This document shows, piece after piece, positions 1 through 8,527 of a stretch of 64,000 nt of DNA. The stretch is from FEN-1073 sp963780865 (GTDB lineage: Bacteria; Chloroflexota; Anaerolineae; Anaerolineales; RBG-16-64-43): assembly GCA_963780865.1 (NCBI GenBank), contig CAWADT010000016.1:1-64000 (forward strand), given 5' to 3'. The notes beneath the pieces were generated by a model. It searched no databases. It saw only the letters and a program-made list of their open reading frames with translations, and was not told where the DNA came from. Positions within the stretch are counted from its first letter, which is position 1, and each line of letters starts with the position of its first letter. The translations under genes and the position numbers were made by a program.

Positions 1-1164
1 TTCTTCCTCCAGCTGACCGGATATCCGCGGATCGGCGGCGGATCCCTGCACATCGCCCACGTGTTATGGGGCGGATTGTTGCTCTTCGCGGCTGCGCTCC
101 TGCCGCTGCTGCTGGCCAACCGCTGGGCTTCGACCGCGAGCGCGGTGCTGGCCGGCGCGGGAACGGGGCTGTTTATCGATGAAGTCGGCAAGTTCATCAC
201 CAGCACGAACGATTATTTCTATCCGCCGGCCGCGCCGATCATCTACGTTTTCTTCCTTCTGACGGTGTGGGCTTATTTTCAAATCCAAAAGCCGCCTTCA
301 CAGGACCCGCGGGATGTCTTCTATCGCGTGCTCGACGGGCTGGAAGAAGTGTTGGACCGCGACCTCGAACCTTCCGAGCAGGCCCAGCTCGTCCAGCGGC
401 TGCATTCAATCCTCAAGGACACGAAGGATCCCGATCTCGCCGGATTGGCCGGCGAATTGCTGCGCTTTGTGGAGAGCGGCAGCATTCCGCTTGCCGCCCC
501 CCAACCCACCTTCTATTCACGCATCCGGGATTCGCTTGCGCGGTGGGAAAGCCGCGCGGTGGATCGAAACCGGCTGCGGATCGCGCTTGCGGGCGGCTTG
601 GCCGCGCTCGGGTCGGTCCAGGTTGCCGGTCTGCTGCAACTGATCCTGGCGATCGACATCCCGGCGAAACTCGACACGATCCTGACCGATTGGGTTTTCG
701 ACAGCCATATTTCGAGCCTGACGGCGCTCGATTGGTTTTTCGCGAGGCTTCTGCTTGAGGCGTCGATCGGCATCCTGCTCATCCTGGCCGCCGGGTTGCT
801 GATCCTGCGGCGGGACAAGCCGGGCGTCGGGTTGGCCATGATCGGATTGATGCTGTCCCTCGCGGCAACCAATCTGCTGGCGTTCTACTTCGACCAATTC
901 TCCACCATCCTGCCCGCGGCGATCGAATTTCTCTGGCTAGTGTTGATCCTGCGATACCGGACGAGATATCTTTCCCCTGCGCGGATCGATTTAATCCCGG
1001 CGTCTGGCTTTCGTTTTCTACGAATAAAAGCGTTCACGGATTACACGGAAAGAAAACCGAAGACGCCGAACAATAATCAGATTATTTTCCCTCCGGCTCG
1101 CGGCGAAATTTTCCCCGGAGCCACTCGCCCCACAAACCGCGATCCAGCCTTGTCCAATTTTTAA
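1..1164 (+). CDS. Integral membrane protein, 5' partial
   Basis: The reading frame is open from base 1, so the true start lies left of the window; the GTG at 61 is internal. Hydrophobic segments near the start (residues about 1-20, 25-45 and 60-72 counted from 61) are followed by a charged stretch of about 100 residues, then four more hydrophobic segments around residues 170-300. I recognise no catalytic motif and no family. The last roughly 70 residues are polar and low in quality, and the final 83 bases overlap the 3' end of the convergent transglutaminase gene, so the true C-terminus may have been extended by loss of an earlier stop. The function is unknown. Confidence 0.6.
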   Translation, partial: FFLQLTGYPRIGGGSLHIAHVLWGGLLLFAAALLPLLLANRWASTASAVLAGAGTGLFIDEVGKFITSTNDYFYPPAAPIIYVFFLLTVWAYFQIQKPPSQDPRDVFYRVLDGLEEVLDRDLEPSEQAQLVQRLHSILKDTKDPDLAGLAGELLRFVESGSIPLAAPQPTFYSRIRDSLARWESRAVDRNRLRIALAGGLAALGSVQVAGLLQLILAIDIPAKLDTILTDWVFDSHISSLTALDWFFARLLLEASIGILLILAAGLLILRRDKPGVGLAMIGLMLSLAATNLLAFYFDQFSTILPAAIEFLWLVLILRYRTRYLSPARIDLIPASGFRFLRIKAFTDYTERKPKTPNNNQIIFPPARGEIFPGATRPTNRDPALSNF

Positions 1165-3397
1165 TTATGGCGCTCCGTTCTTCGGAGGAAATTCCCTTTC
1201 CTCCATACGTCTGCCGGGAGTACAAATCCGCAACCTTTTGCACCGGATCCGCATCCGCGGGAACCTTCGCGGAAAGCAGGAGGCCGAACTCCGCCGGAGT
1301 AGTAGCGGCGGAGAAGGGAATGCCGAGCCGGCGGCCGTGCGCGACAAGCGACCGGTACACGCCGCGCAGCATGGGCGCCGGAGCCAGCATCGAGAGCCGC
1401 ACCGGCATCGACAGAACCCAGGCGAGGTATCCAAGCAGGGCAATCCCCAAGATGATCAGCGCCGGGACACCGGCGTTCCGAACGATTCCAACGAGGGAAT
1501 TCCAGACGGCCGAAAAGATCGGATTCTGCCCCTTCAGCCAGGCCGGGGTCACCGGAGCGGCGGGGGGAACGGCGGAACGCTGAATTTCCGGCATCGTGGC
1601 GGTCGGTTCGAACTCCACCCAGCCCACGCCAGGGAAGTACAGCTCCGGCCAGGAGTGCGCGTCGAGCTGGCGCACGAGGAATCTTCCCTGAGCCGGATCG
1701 AAAATTCCGGGAGCGTATCCGATCGCGTAGCGCGCGGGAATACCCGCCGCGCGCGCCAGCACGGCCATCGCCGTGGCGTAATAGTCGCAAAAGCCGGTCT
1801 TCGAATCGAAGAGGAAATAATCCACGACGTCCTGATATTCCGGCGGCGCGGCCACCGTGGCCTGGTAATGCATTTCCCGGCGCAGATATTCCTGGATCGC
1901 CAACGCCTGGTCGTACGGCGTGAGCTGCGTCGCGGTGAGATCGCGCGCCAAGGTGGAAACGCGCTGCGGGAAAGCGGTCGGAAGCTGCAGGTAGCGGGCG
2001 CGGATCCAATCCGGATATTTCGTGCCCGCCCCGCGCAGCGTGGCTTCGTCCGCGTTTTGCACGATCAAATCCGCCTCGTAGCGCGGAACGGCGATCATGC
2101 CGCCCATGAGATCCGCGCTGGAGCGCACGGCCAACCAGAAAGGCTGGGCCACGCTGATCAACTCGCCGGCGGCGTAGATCGGCCCCCGCCCGGTCCGGTT
2201 GATCGCGACCTCTTGGTGCAGCAGGATGCCGGTGGGCAGCGGCCGGGGAAGCGTTCCCTTGGCCGGGAAGTCCTTGTCGGTCGTCACGTCCGAAGTCCAG
2301 CCGCGGCCGTTGTAGTAATCGAAGGTTTCCGATTTCCAATAATGGCGCGGCGCAACGGAGGGCGAACTTCCGGAGGCGGAGGGCATCGACTCGCCGGTGA
2401 CGATCACCATTTCGATATCGTCCGAAAGGACGGCGCCCCGTCCCAGCAAGTGGCTCCAGGGAAAATCGATCGCCATGGGAGATGCGGTGTGGGAATCGCC
2501 GCCCGCGATCGAACCGCTCCCGGGGGTTCCGGAAAGCCGCAGGCCCGCGGCCGGCTGGGATTGCTCGCGGATCCACTGCGTGATGTCATCCAGCGAGACG
2601 GACGGGATGATATAGGCCATGAGCAGCAGCCCGAACACGACCGGCACGGCGGTAAAGAGAAGGTCGAACCGGAGGGTGGAAGAGTAGCCGATCTGTTTCC
2701 GATCCCATTCCTCCTCCTCCCGGCCCTGTTCCAGAACGACCAACATCAGCATCACCATCCCCACGACAACGAACGGGTAGTGCCAGTCCGCGCGGGCGCG
2801 GGCAAACTCCACCCCCAACAGAATAACCGCCGGCGCGATCGCCGCGAACGGCTTGGCCTTGATCGAAAGCGCCCACCCGGCGAACGACGCGATCAAATAC
2901 ATCCCCAAACCCCAGGCGAGGGCGGACGCCGCCGGATCAAACGATGCGTCTCCGCGGAATTGCGATAGTCCCCAGGCTTGGAGTCGCATCGCCTCGGTCA
3001 CGGCGCCGACAATCACCCGGCCGACTTCGGCCAGCGATGGCCCGATCCCCAGGATAAAGCCCCGGTCTCCCACGGCCAGCCTCCCAATCCAGGAGACGGT
3101 ATGGGAAATCCATCCGAACAGCGGAACGTCGAGCCGGCCGGTGATGAATAGAAGGAATTCCGTCCCCAGCGCGGCGTTGGCAAATCCCGCCGCCCAGGGA
3201 GGGAGGCGGATGCGCCCGCTGGACCATCCCGCGGCCAGTCCGAAGAGGGTTGCCATCAGAAGCAGGGAAAGATCCGAGCGAAAGACCAGCGGGGCAATTC
3301 CTGTGACCGCGACGATCAGGAAGACAGCCAGGAGCAGGAATTTAAAAAGCTCCCGGGGGTTCGTCCACTGGTACAGGCGGAGGGCGAGATTTTTCAC
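1082..3397 (-). CDS. Transglutaminase-like membrane protein (TgpA/DUF3488 type)
   Basis: About seven N-terminal membrane segments precede an extracytoplasmic transglutaminase-core domain. The catalytic Cys is in TGFCDYYATAMAVLARAAG, the His in DAHSWPELYFPGVGWVEFEP, and the Asp of the triad is probably in the same stretch. One more membrane helix and a C-terminal DUF4129-like region follow. This is the TgpA architecture. I chose the GTG at 3397 because it overlaps the stop of the upstream DUF58 gene in a GTGA junction, which implies translational coupling; an ATG at 3466 would overlap that gene by 73 bases. DUF58 and transglutaminase genes commonly sit beside a MoxR ATPase, but here the only MoxR gene is 57 kb away. 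The substrate is unknown. Confidence 0.88.
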   Translation of the reverse strand: MKNLALRLYQWTNPRELFKFLLLAVFLIVAVTGIAPLVFRSDLSLLLMATLFGLAAGWSSGRIRLPPWAAGFANAALGTEFLLFITGRLDVPLFGWISHTVSWIGRLAVGDRGFILGIGPSLAEVGRVIVGAVTEAMRLQAWGLSQFRGDASFDPAASALAWGLGMYLIASFAGWALSIKAKPFAAIAPAVILLGVEFARARADWHYPFVVVGMVMLMLVVLEQGREEEEWDRKQIGYSSTLRFDLLFTAVPVVFGLLLMAYIIPSVSLDDITQWIREQSQPAAGLRLSGTPGSGSIAGGDSHTASPMAIDFPWSHLLGRGAVLSDDIEMVIVTGESMPSASGSSPSVAPRHYWKSETFDYYNGRGWTSDVTTDKDFPAKGTLPRPLPTGILLHQEVAINRTGRGPIYAAGELISVAQPFWLAVRSSADLMGGMIAVPRYEADLIVQNADEATLRGAGTKYPDWIRARYLQLPTAFPQRVSTLARDLTATQLTPYDQALAIQEYLRREMHYQATVAAPPEYQDVVDYFLFDSKTGFCDYYATAMAVLARAAGIPARYAIGYAPGIFDPAQGRFLVRQLDAHSWPELYFPGVGWVEFEPTATMPEIQRSAVPPAAPVTPAWLKGQNPIFSAVWNSLVGIVRNAGVPALIILGIALLGYLAWVLSMPVRLSMLAPAPMLRGVYRSLVAHGRRLGIPFSAATTPAEFGLLLSAKVPADADPVQKVADLYSRQTYGGKGISSEERSAIIKNWTRLDRGLWGEWLRGKFRREPEGK

Positions 3398-4704
3398 AGC
3401 AGCGTCTTCCAGGAGAGATCGGGCGCTTCGGCCATGATCGCGCGTCCGCGCGGCGTGGTCTTCCATTTAAATTGCGGGACGGCTCCCGGATGCAACTCGG
3501 GCCGGTCGAGCGCTTCGCGGGTGAACACATACCCGGCGACCTCCGATTCCGTCAACTGGGCGGAGATTCCCGCGGCGCCCTGCTTTCCGCCGTAGGAAGC
3601 GGGATCCAGGAGCAGCACCGTGGGGCGGATTCCGCGTTCCACCATTCCCAGCAGCGGACCCAGCCAGCGCCCTTCGACGTTCGGGGTGATGAGAATCACG
3701 CTCGAGCGCGCGCTCTCGCGCGGGTTCAGCCGGTGAAGCAAATCTTCCAGCGTCCGCCCGCCCGGTTTGATCATCGCGAGGGCCCGCAGGATCTCCCACA
3801 TCTGAGTCGTCCCCTCGCGCGGCGGCAGCCAGATCAGCTCCTTCTCACCCTCGGCGACCATCCCCACCGCCCGGCCTTCCGCAATCCCGCGGTTGGCGAG
3901 CGATGCCGCCAGCACCACGGCATGTTCCTCGGTGGAATTCTCCCCCAGGCCGGCCTGGCTGGCCGCGTCCAGATCCACGAAGATCCACCAATCCCCCACC
4001 GGCGTGCCGTCGAACAGCCGCACGTGCAGCGAACCGGTGCGGGCGGAGGTGCGCCAGTGGATCCAGCGCAGGCTGTCGCCCGGCACGTAATCTCGGACGC
4101 CGGAGGCGTCGACGGTCCGCTCCGGAGCGTCGGCGCGGGAGCGGCCGTCGCCGGCTTTCCCTCCCGGCGCGATGTCGATCATCGGCAGCGGCAAAACCGG
4201 CGGCACCACCGCCATCGTCGAGAAGGCGGGGTAATGCTTCTCCACCCGATACACGCCGAAGGGATCCTGGCAGGAGAGGATGGTCGGGCCGAGCATGTAC
4301 AAACCGCGGCGCACGCAAAGCCCCTTGGTTTGCCAGCGGGTTTCGGAATGGCGGTCCACGCCGCTCACCCGGCTCGGGTTGTACGAGGGCATCGTCGAGC
4401 GGTCGGAAACCTCCACCCAGATTCCGGGCGCCCATCCGTCGTTGATCAGGGTGAACCGCTCCTCGACCACGTCTCCGACGTGCGCCCAGCCGAAGCGGAT
4501 CTCGCGGACGAGGGTCAGGTTGCGGGCGAGCGACCGGGCCCAGGCCCAGCTCACCAGCCACATTCCGCCCAGCCCGAGGAGCATCACCAGCCAGACTTTA
4601 TTCGGGGAAATAATATCCAGGAGCAGCAGCGCCGCCGCCAGAAGGGGAAGGATCGGTGTGGAAAGGCGGATACGGGCCGCGGGTTGAGCGGATTTCATGT
4701 CCAC
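3394..4704 (-). CDS. DUF58 domain-containing protein
   Basis: Two N-terminal hydrophobic helices (about residues 15-60) are followed by a soluble region with the DUF58 signature: SGVRDYVPGDSLRWIHWR, then TGSLHVRLFD, near residues 200-235. The C-terminal half resembles a von Willebrand A-like fold (FVDLDAASQ). DUF58 proteins usually work with MoxR AAA+ ATPases and transglutaminase-like membrane proteins in envelope-related maturation. The gene is first in a two-gene minus-strand unit, and its stop overlaps the start of the transglutaminase gene. The biochemical role of the family is not established. Confidence 0.88.
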   Translation of the reverse strand: MDMKSAQPAARIRLSTPILPLLAAALLLLDIISPNKVWLVMLLGLGGMWLVSWAWARSLARNLTLVREIRFGWAHVGDVVEERFTLINDGWAPGIWVEVSDRSTMPSYNPSRVSGVDRHSETRWQTKGLCVRRGLYMLGPTILSCQDPFGVYRVEKHYPAFSTMAVVPPVLPLPMIDIAPGGKAGDGRSRADAPERTVDASGVRDYVPGDSLRWIHWRTSARTGSLHVRLFDGTPVGDWWIFVDLDAASQAGLGENSTEEHAVVLAASLANRGIAEGRAVGMVAEGEKELIWLPPREGTTQMWEILRALAMIKPGGRTLEDLLHRLNPRESARSSVILITPNVEGRWLGPLLGMVERGIRPTVLLLDPASYGGKQGAAGISAQLTESEVAGYVFTREALDRPELHPGAVPQFKWKTTPRGRAIMAEAPDLSWKTLL

Positions 4705-5086
4705 ATTTTAACGGCATTTCTCTTCCCGGCGAAAAATGTAATGAAAACCATGAAAAGGACGCGTTACAGAGATCAATTGAAACCTCTGAAGTATCTACTC
4801 AGGCATAAACTATTTGTACGCGGATTTCTCGGATATACCGGATTACGCGGAGGAATAGAAAAAGTATTATTTTTCACTCTACTCGAAAAAACCTAGAAAA
4901 AGATTCCCCCCTTTCAGGGTGCTGGAAAATTTAAATCTGTCATTGCGAGCCCCGCCGAGCCGGGCGGGGTGACATTTTTCGGCGATTTCATATAATGGAT
5001 GCCGAGAGGCGGCGGACGACCAAAGCGCGGGGAGGGCGTTCCTTCCCGGCGAAACACAATTCGTCCAAACCGCTCCGCTGGAACCG
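4705..5086. repeat. Intergenic region with repeat fragments
   Basis: No gene is seen in these 382 bases. Position 4777 carries TTGAAACCTCTGAA, the same terminal sequence that bounds the inverted-repeat element at 27003-27246. Around 4917-4980 is one end of another dispersed repeat (GGGTGCTGGAAAA followed by GTCATTGCGAG), matching an end of the element at 35140-35322. The stretch at 4800-4860 repeats the phrase for a cell-wall-like 'attacacgg' motif also found near 1035 and 29975. It looks like a graveyard of short mobile repeats. Confidence 0.55.
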
Positions 5087-5419
5087 ATGCCTGAATTCCT
5101 TTATCGAATCCAACCGTCGCGGCTTGGCATGGTCACCCAGGAGCCGACCGAGCGGGAAGCGGCGATCATCGACGCGCATTTCGAGTATCTCCAGAACCTC
5201 GTCACGCAAGGAGTGGTTTTCACGGCCGGACGGACGCAGAACGCCGGCGAGCAAACGTTCGGAATCGTAATCTTGGCGGCGGAATCCGAAGCGAAGGCGG
5301 TCGAACTCATGCGGAACGACCCGGCGGTGAGCAGCGGCGTCATGCGCGCCGAGCTCTTCCCCTACCGCACCGCCTTATGGTCATCCGCCGGTCCAGCCGC
5401 GCTGAAGAACACCGGTTAA
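5087..5419 (+). CDS. YCII-related domain protein
   Basis: A 110-residue protein with the YCII-like ferredoxin-type fold pattern: MPEFLYRIQPSRLGMV, a conserved helix with HFEYLQNLVTQGVVFTAGRT, and a C-terminal strand pair (GIVILAAESEAKAVELMRNDPAV). YCII-like proteins are small, usually dimeric, and mostly of unknown function; some resemble muconolactone isomerases. It stands alone, followed by a palindromic repeat and an insertion sequence. I see no strong ribosome binding site, but the protein starts exactly at the conserved first strand. Confidence 0.8.
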   Translation: MPEFLYRIQPSRLGMVTQEPTEREAAIIDAHFEYLQNLVTQGVVFTAGRTQNAGEQTFGIVILAAESEAKAVELMRNDPAVSSGVMRAELFPYRTALWSSAGPAALKNTG

Positions 5420-5525
5420 TCGTTTCTCCATCGTTCGCGGCGGGTCCCAATGCTTTCCGAGTTCCCTTTTTATCCGGCGGAGGATTTCACATAAAGATAA
5501 ATCCTTCGCAACTACTCAGCCTTCC

Positions 5526-5607
5526 CCCTCATCCCGTCCTTCTCCCAGCATACCCCCGCTTCGCGAGGGCAGGCGCTGGGAGAAGGTGGCCGAAGGCCGG
5601 ATGAGGG
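5526..5607. repeat. Dispersed palindromic repeat, family A, copy 1
   Basis: Arms beginning CCCTCATCCCGTCCTTCTCC and ending in GGCCGGATGAGGG form a long imperfect hairpin. A second copy in the opposite orientation lies at 15941-16001. This copy abuts the left side of the IS110-type element; IS110 relatives are known to prefer palindromic targets, so the adjacency may not be accidental. Confidence 0.7.
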
Positions 5608-5743
5608 AGAGCGATACCAGGTCATCAATCCTCTGGAATTCCTTCCAGCTTATCTTGGGATGAGATACTATGCAGGGGGCGTAGTTGAACTTGCGGGCCG
5701 TTGCGTGCAAACTTCCTGGTATCCCCAACAAGAGGAGGAAGCG

Positions 5744-6898
5744 ATGCGCACTGCAACAACCCGCAAACCAGAGTATAGCGCAAAACCAACGTTGACGTTG
5801 TATCTCGCATTTGAACTGGGCTGGAACACTTGGACCTTGGGATTTAGCGTAGGATTTGGTCAGCCGCCACGGATACGACGGATCGAAGCCCGGGATCTGG
5901 GCGCCTTGGAAGAGGAGATCCTTCTGGCGAAGAAACGGTTTGGATTGCCACTGGACGTCCCGATCCGCAGTTGTTACGAGGCCGGCCGTGACGGTTTCTG
6001 GCTGCATCGATATTTGCTGAGCCGGGGAATTGACAACCAAATAGTCGATTTATCCAGTATTGAAGTAAACCGTCGGGCGAGAAGGGCGAAGACCGACCGG
6101 ATGGATGCCAACAAGCTGCTCACGATGCTGATCCGATATCACGAGGGAGAAACCAAGGTCTGGCATATCCTGCACGTCCCAAGCGCCTCCGAGGAGGATG
6201 ACCGGCAACTGCACCGGGAATTGGCGGCCCTAAAGAAAGACCACACGGAATACACCAACCGGATCAAAGGATTGCTGGCCAGCCAGGGGGTGAAAATGAG
6301 TGTGCGAACGAAATTTTCCGACCGGCTTGGAGACGTTCGGATTTGGGATGGAAATCCCTTGCCGGTGAAACTACAAGAGCGGTTATTGCGGGAAAATCAA
6401 CGGACCAAGGCACTGGAACAACAGATTGAAGAGTTGGACACGGAAAGGGAGAAAGCCATTCGTGAAGGGAAAGGGGAAGCTCTGGACCAGGTCCGCCAGC
6501 TGATGTCCCTGAGGGGGATCGGGCCAAACAGCGCCTGGTTGTTCGTGATGGAATTATTCGGTTGGAGGAAATTTCAAAACCGCCGGGAACTCGGAGCAAT
6601 AGCGGGGCTGACCCCCATGCCATACCAAAGTGGAGGATCCTTCCAGGAACAGGGGATTGGGAAGTCCGGAAATCCTGAGATTCGCTCCATGGCGATCGAA
6701 ATCGCCTGGGATTGGTTGCGCTACCAGCCCAAGAGCCAGCTAAGCCACTGGTATGCGGATCGATTCGGGAGGGGCAGTGCGCGTCTGAGGCGGATCGGGA
6801 TTGTGGCGTTGGCGCGCAAATTGTTGATCGCGCTTTGGCGCTATCTGGAAACGGGGGTGATGCCCACAGGGGCGATCCTAAAACAAAAGCCCATTTAA
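5744..6898 (+). CDS. IS110/IS1111 family transposase (DEDD recombinase)
   Basis: A 384-residue protein, full length for the family. The N-terminal RuvC-like DEDD domain has its acidic residues in LAFELGWNTW, CYEAGRDGFWLHR and RRAKTDRMDANKL (residues about 30-120). A coiled middle region follows. The C-terminal Transposase_20 domain (about 250-340) contains LRGIGPNSAWLFVMELFGW, AGLTPMPYQSGGS and EQGIGKSGNPEIRSMAIE, which includes the likely nucleophilic serine. The ATG at 5744 is preceded by AGAGGAGGAA; an upstream in-frame start at 5660 has no such site. The gene appears intact, so the element may still be active. Confidence 0.93.
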   Translation: MRTATTRKPEYSAKPTLTLYLAFELGWNTWTLGFSVGFGQPPRIRRIEARDLGALEEEILLAKKRFGLPLDVPIRSCYEAGRDGFWLHRYLLSRGIDNQIVDLSSIEVNRRARRAKTDRMDANKLLTMLIRYHEGETKVWHILHVPSASEEDDRQLHRELAALKKDHTEYTNRIKGLLASQGVKMSVRTKFSDRLGDVRIWDGNPLPVKLQERLLRENQRTKALEQQIEELDTEREKAIREGKGEALDQVRQLMSLRGIGPNSAWLFVMELFGWRKFQNRRELGAIAGLTPMPYQSGGSFQEQGIGKSGNPEIRSMAIEIAWDWLRYQPKSQLSHWYADRFGRGSARLRRIGIVALARKLLIALWRYLETGVMPTGAILKQKPI

Positions 6899-7250
6899 AG
6901 TGTGTCCACTCTCGCCCCGGCATTCATTATCCGGAGAAGGTTACTTCAGGCAGCCCGCGTAACTGCTGGGTTTCCGAACAGGGACCGACGACTGAGATGG
7001 GGTTTGCCTGGAATTGGCTTCACCCATCGCCTTGCGGCGCATGAAGTATACGGTGTCTGGCCGAGACCGGTCAGCACGGATAGAAGTTGGTTCTTGGCGA
7101 AGAATTGCCTTGACTTGAAAGGAAGCTAGTAGCTATTCCGGTGACGAGAACGGAGTGTCTGGACGCCCGGAAAGGACCCGAGGAAGGCAAGTCCATCTGC
7201 TTAAACCACGGCAGATTGGGAGGAATATTTTCTTTTTCTTCCTTAAGGGC
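6899..7250 (+). ncRNA. Candidate bridge RNA / seekRNA region of the IS
   Basis: About 350 non-coding bases directly follow the transposase stop. They contain several short self-complementary segments, for example CGCCTTGCGGCG at about 7029, CCGAGACCGG near 7062 and AGCTAGTAGCT near 7123. IS1111-type elements carry their target-specifying RNA downstream of the recombinase gene, so this is the expected place for it. The call rests on position, length and element type; I have not derived guide loops or the exact ends. Confidence 0.45.
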
Positions 7251-7444
7251 TTGACACCAACGCCCTCATAGAAGTAGTTACAATCTTTCCATTGATCTTC
7301 CCTCTCTTTTGTTTGTTGTCGATTGGGAGGCCTGCGAAATCCATTAAGGAAGCCGATAGCGAGTGATCACCGGGTAGTAATGTATTTGACTCTTCCATAG
7401 GGCGCTGCGATAATTTTTAGATGGCGCGCACACCAGGATGATCA

Positions 7445-7921
7445 ATGAGCGATATAACGATCCATGTGGAAGGATATTGGATAAATCTGCGAGTCGCCGC
7501 GATTGTGCGTCGAGAGGATCGGATTCTGGTTTGTCGCCTGATCGATAATAACTGGTGGTTCCTGCCCGGCGGAAGGATAAAGGCCAACGAAAGCTCCGAT
7601 CAAGCGCTCCTGCGCGAGTTACGCGAAGAAATCGGGGCAAGTTTTCACGTCCTCCGTCCGGCGATTTGCTCCGAGAACTTTTTTCAACTCGACGGCCGAT
7701 CGTTCCATGAAGTATGCACATACTACGAAGTTAAGTGGACGGGGACGAAGGTTCTGAAGCAGCCGCTCGATGCCTATGAGATCTTTGAGTGGGTTGCCAG
7801 AAAAGATATCGCCAAGCTCGACCTCAAACCCGGCTTCATTAAAAAATACGTCCACAACCCAAGCCCGAACTTGGAATTGGTCATTAGCCGGGAGGGTGAT
7901 CCCATCGTCGGCGTCGAATAG
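7445..7921 (+). CDS. Nudix hydrolase
   Basis: A 158-residue protein with a complete Nudix box: GGRIKANESSDQALLRELRE followed by EIG (about residues 42-65), with the metal-binding REXXEE core present. Such enzymes hydrolyse nucleoside diphosphates linked to another moiety; the substrate cannot be read from the sequence. The ATG at 7445 follows an AGGATGATC ribosome-site-like stretch. It stands alone between the insertion sequence and a repeat-bearing gap, and may have an accessory or house-cleaning role. Confidence 0.92.
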   Translation: MSDITIHVEGYWINLRVAAIVRREDRILVCRLIDNNWWFLPGGRIKANESSDQALLRELREEIGASFHVLRPAICSENFFQLDGRSFHEVCTYYEVKWTGTKVLKQPLDAYEIFEWVARKDIAKLDLKPGFIKKYVHNPSPNLELVISREGDPIVGVE

Positions 7922-8117
7922 CCCGCCCCAGACCCGCAATGTTGAAAACGTCCGAAACCTTTTTCCGACTCGCTTGAGCGGCGCATACTCCGTGATAATT
8001 TTTAATAATGCTGGGTAGAATATTTTTCATCCAAATTAACGGATCAGAGAAAGCGCTCGCGCTGTGATCCAAATTGGAATATCAATCCAGAAGCATGCCC
8101 CGTAAATAATTTTTTTT

Positions 8118-8275
8118 GTAACTGCTCAGGAATTCAAAAGGGATTGGAATAAATGAATGCGGATTTCCCCATTCGTGCTACGCACTCATGGTGCGGGCAC
8201 GGAAAAAAGCGGATTGCCTGAAATCCATAAATTCAGCTTAATCCGCGTGCTAGTTCTTCCAAGCTGAGCAGTTAC
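8118..8275. repeat. MITE-like inverted-repeat element, family D
   Basis: A perfect 12-bp inverted repeat, GTAACTGCTCAG at 8118-8129 and its complement at 8264-8275, bounds 158 bases with no coding potential. AT-rich runs lie outside both ends. Related ends (ACTACTCAG or TACTCAGSC) occur near 4790, 5510 and 29895. The rest of the 600-base gap from 7922 to 8527 shows no gene. Confidence 0.6.
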
Positions 8276-8527
8276 TTTTTTTTATCAAATATCAAAAAGA
8301 CCAATATGTTATAAATACAATGCCATCCAGTAGATCATTTCTTTTTTGCGGTCTGGCCGCAACCAGAACCAGGGCTTGCCTATCAATGAAAAAAGCAATT
8401 ACGGGGAGGAGACGGCGAGGCAATGATGGTTACGTGCATCCGTCGCGGCGGCCGCGTTGACGCCACCGGCAAGGCGGTCCGGTTATCGTCCATCGGATTC
8501 CCGATCAAGCGCGCTTGGAGAAAATAA

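Larger units (their letters stand above)
5608..7290 (+). mobile_element. IS110/IS1111-type insertion sequence (ends approximate)
   Basis: One transposase gene is flanked by about 135 bases of non-coding sequence on the left and about 390 on the right. I could not fix the ends: no clear terminal inverted repeats were found, as expected for IS110 relatives. The left border is placed after the palindromic repeat ending at 5607, the right border after the ACGCCCTCATAGAAG region near 7260-7290. The long right-hand non-coding segment is the layout of the IS1111 subgroup. Confidence 0.6.

Noticed and set aside
1238..2968. Long open frame on the plus strand opposite the transglutaminase gene
   Set aside because: Gly/Arg/His-rich, no domain signature; the minus-strand frame carries a clear transglutaminase core, so this is a GC-driven shadow.
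7251..7292. Promoter TTGACA ... TACAAT at the right end of the IS
   Set aside because: The spacing is 22 bases, too long for a sigma-70 promoter, although it could create a hybrid with a neighbouring end.
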